Below, piece after piece: positions 14,402 to 16,109 of a stretch of 16,109 nt of DNA. Each line of letters starts with the position of its first letter. The first letter of the stretch is position 1. Source of the stretch: Alphaproteobacteria bacterium (GTDB lineage: Bacteria > Pseudomonadota > Alphaproteobacteria > Puniceispirillales > UBA1172). The notes below the pieces were generated by a model. The model did not search any database and was not told the origin of the DNA. It was given only the letters and a program-made list of their open reading frames with translations. The DNA is taken from NCBI GenBank assembly GCA_023259875.1, contig JALRFL010000038.1, forward strand, positions 1-16,109, written 5' to 3'. Both the position numbers and the translations under genes were made by a program.

Positions 14402-15861
14402 CAGAACATCGTGTTTTAACAGCCAGATTAGGCGCGATGATTTCTGCCATGCAGGATCAGCATATCGTTGTTATCGGCGATGTGATGCTAGACCGCTTCA
14501 TCAATGGTGAGGTCAACCGCATCTCACCTGAGGCACCGATCCCTATCCTCAATCAGACTGTGGTCAGGAATATGCCCGGCGGCGCGGCGAATGTGGCGCG
14601 TAACTTGGCGCATCTGGGATTACGGGTCACTTTGATCGGGATCACCGGGGATGACGATGACGCTGACCAACTGGAGAAAATCCTATCAGAGGAAGCCGCG
14701 ATTTCGGCAAAACTCTTGCGTGATAACACCAGACCCACAACTACCAAAACGCGCTTTACAGCAAACGGGCAACAATTGCTTCGGGTTGATCACGAAGATT
14801 GCCAATCTTTTTCATCATCTATGCAGGGCAACATACAAAAGCAAATCGCCGAGGCGCTGGATGGGGCAAAGACGGTTATTCTATCTGATTATAACAAAGG
14901 CATGATTGAAAAGCCTTTGATCGATATGGTCTTGGGGCATAAGCGGCGTGATCAGTTTCAGGTTTTGATAGACCCGAAAAAAAGTGATGCCAGTCTTTAT
15001 CAGGGCGTTGATATGCTCACCCCCAATATATCTGAGTTTCACGGGTTCTGTCGGCAATGGGATATTGCCCCGCCAAATGCACATGATCTTGGCGCGCTAG
15101 ATGCCGCGGCACAGCGCATCCTTTCCGCAACAGGCATCGGCGCCATCATGATCACCTTAAGCGCGAACGGCATTATGGTCTGCCGCATGGGAAAAGACCC
15201 TTTTCACGCGATCAGCATCGCGCGGTCTGTTTATGATGTCTCTGGTGCAGGGGATACCGTAATCGCTAGCCTTGGCGGCGCGATTTGCGCTGATGCCGAT
15301 CTCATTGAGGCCGCGTATTTAGCCAATGTTGCCGCAGGGGTTGTGGTCGGAAAAACAGGAACTGCCACAGCTTCGCCAGGTGAGATTTTGGCGTTGTTGC
15401 ATCAGTATACCCCCCCAAGTTTAGATATGATGGTGATGGAAACCAAACAATGGAAAGCGGCGGGTGAAAGCGTTGTTTTTACCAATGGCTGTTTTGATTG
15501 CCTTCATCCGGGGCATATTTGGCTGTTGGGTGAGGCACGCAAAGCTGGTGACCGGCTCGTCGTGGGGCTAAACAGTGATGCTTCCACCCGGCGCCTCAAA
15601 GGCACTCATCGCCCAATCCAGAATGAGCGCGAGCGTGCCAGCGCCCTTGCCGCCTTACCTGAGGTGGACGCTGTGATCATCTTTGACACAGATACGCCCT
15701 ATGATCTGATCACCGCCCTTAATCCTGATGTTTTGATCAAAGGCGGCGATTATAAACCCGACGAGATTGTTGGCAGTGATCATGTGATCACATCTGGCGG
15801 CAAGGTAGAAATTATTCCTACCCGTGCCGGATTTTCCACCACTCGGCTTAACGCCAACTAG
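14398..15861 (+). CDS. hldE: Bifunctional heptose-7-phosphate kinase / heptose-1-phosphate adenylyltransferase HldE
   Basis: Cytoplasmic enzyme of ADP-heptose synthesis: its kinase domain phosphorylates D-glycero-beta-D-manno-heptose-7-phosphate and its second domain adenylylates heptose-1-phosphate. The PfkB-type kinase (about 20-330) has GDVMLDRF (27-34), GGAANVARNLAHLG (61-74), SDYNKG (163-168), and VSGAGDT (281-287) with catalytic D286. The nucleotidyltransferase (about 355-487) has FTNGCFDCLHPGH (361-373), whose HPGH is the HxGH signature, then NSDAS (392-396), IKGGDY and the terminal GFSTTRL. 487 aa is full length, so both activities are expected. GAGG precedes its ATG inside the glmU end. 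gmhA, gmhB and hldD are not in the window. Its stop overlaps the convergent transporter stop. Confidence 0.97.
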   Translation: MTEHRVLTARLGAMISAMQDQHIVVIGDVMLDRFINGEVNRISPEAPIPILNQTVVRNMPGGAANVARNLAHLGLRVTLIGITGDDDDADQLEKILSEEAAISAKLLRDNTRPTTTKTRFTANGQQLLRVDHEDCQSFSSSMQGNIQKQIAEALDGAKTVILSDYNKGMIEKPLIDMVLGHKRRDQFQVLIDPKKSDASLYQGVDMLTPNISEFHGFCRQWDIAPPNAHDLGALDAAAQRILSATGIGAIMITLSANGIMVCRMGKDPFHAISIARSVYDVSGAGDTVIASLGGAICADADLIEAAYLANVAAGVVVGKTGTATASPGEILALLHQYTPPSLDMMVMETKQWKAAGESVVFTNGCFDCLHPGHIWLLGEARKAGDRLVVGLNSDASTRRLKGTHRPIQNERERASALAALPEVDAVIIFDTDTPYDLITALNPDVLIKGGDYKPDEIVGSDHVITSGGKVEIIPTRAGFSTTRLNAN

Positions 15862-16109
15862 GCATCGGTATCGGTTCCTGCCAGAAACTCCTGATCCAAA
15901 TCTGGTAGGGGTTTATCATATAGAACCGCCTCAAACCCTTTCAGACGCTTAAAGATGGAGAGCAATTCAACAATCGTTGGCCAAGCCGCTACCACGAGCT
16001 GAAATGAATTCGCCACTTGCCCAAAGGCGGTGAGAATCTGTTGAAAAATCCCCCAAGTGATCTTGCCCATAACAAAGGTCGGCACAAGAATAACAAAGGG
16101 GAAAATATT
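15858..16109 (-). CDS. SbmA/BacA-like membrane transporter, C-terminal fragment
   Basis: Only the last 83 residues lie in the window; the frame stays open to the right edge, so the gene continues there. They show a hydrophobic segment (FPFVILVPTFVMG), then ITWGIFQQILTAFGQV and the block WPTIVELLSIFKRLKGFE. The pattern AFGQV followed by TIxELxSIxxRLxxFE is typical of the ABC_membrane_2/SbmA-BacA family. These proteins import peptides and, in rhizobia, affect very-long-chain lipid A. The protein ends about 25 residues after that block with no ATP-binding domain, which fits SbmA/BacA rather than the fused YddA-type ABC transporters. The end is acidic and polar. It converges with hldE, sharing CTAG. 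Assignment rests on a short stretch, so substrate is unknown. Confidence 0.7.
   Translation of the reverse strand, partial: NIFPFVILVPTFVMGKITWGIFQQILTAFGQVANSFQLVVAAWPTIVELLSIFKRLKGFEAVLYDKPLPDLDQEFLAGTDTDA

Noticed and set aside
1..16109. Mobile elements, CRISPR arrays, tRNA or rRNA genes, defence systems
   Set aside because: No transposase, integrase, regularly spaced repeats, tRNA-like cloverleaf or rRNA stretch was seen; coding is continuous with housekeeping genes.

Overview
The window is a gene-dense piece of a Gram-negative bacterial chromosome, with 13 protein genes (two cut by the window edges), no RNA genes and no mobile elements. Genes needed to build a lipopolysaccharide (LPS) outer membrane are present: lptD, hldE and a heptosyltransferase-like GT9 enzyme. 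A SbmA/BacA-type transporter, a long Sua5-type tRNA-modification enzyme and balanced base composition fit a marine-type alphaproteobacterium. That placement (for example SAR116-like) is inference only; no 16S rRNA or other decisive marker is present.

Region 1 (1-5469) holds housekeeping and metabolic genes. An HhH-GPD DNA glycosylase (cut at the left edge) converges on a SRAP-domain protein that shields abasic sites, 5 bases apart. Divergent from SRAP, cysQ (3'-phosphoadenosine phosphatase) overlaps a Sua5-type threonylcarbamoyl-AMP synthase by ATGA. An FAD-linked D-2-hydroxyacid-type dehydrogenase and a DUF924 protein follow on the same strand.

Region 2 (5481-8648, minus strand) is a tight operon of three sugar transferases, read in the order GT4, GT4, GT9. 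It probably builds part of the LPS core or another surface glycan. A 125-base divergent promoter region separates it from lptD (8774-10960), the outer-membrane LPS insertion protein.

Region 3 (11061-15861) makes the activated sugars for the envelope. glmS (minus) and glmU (plus) are divergent and together lead to UDP-GlcNAc, the precursor of lipid A and peptidoglycan. hldE overlaps glmU by ATGA and makes ADP-heptose, the donor for heptosyltransferases such as the GT9 enzyme. The right edge holds the C-terminus of a SbmA/BacA-like membrane transporter, convergent with hldE and sharing its CTAG stop bases.

The two envelope regions form a coherent LPS supply line: precursor sugars (glmS, glmU, hldE), assembly (three transferases) and export (lptD). 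I found no convincing undescribed system. The points worth a second look are substitutions at conserved residues in GT9 and GlmS, the reduced cysteine set of LptD, operator-like inverted repeats around candidate promoters, a possibly leaderless glmU transcript, and the pairing of an abasic-site-making glycosylase with an abasic-site-shielding protein.
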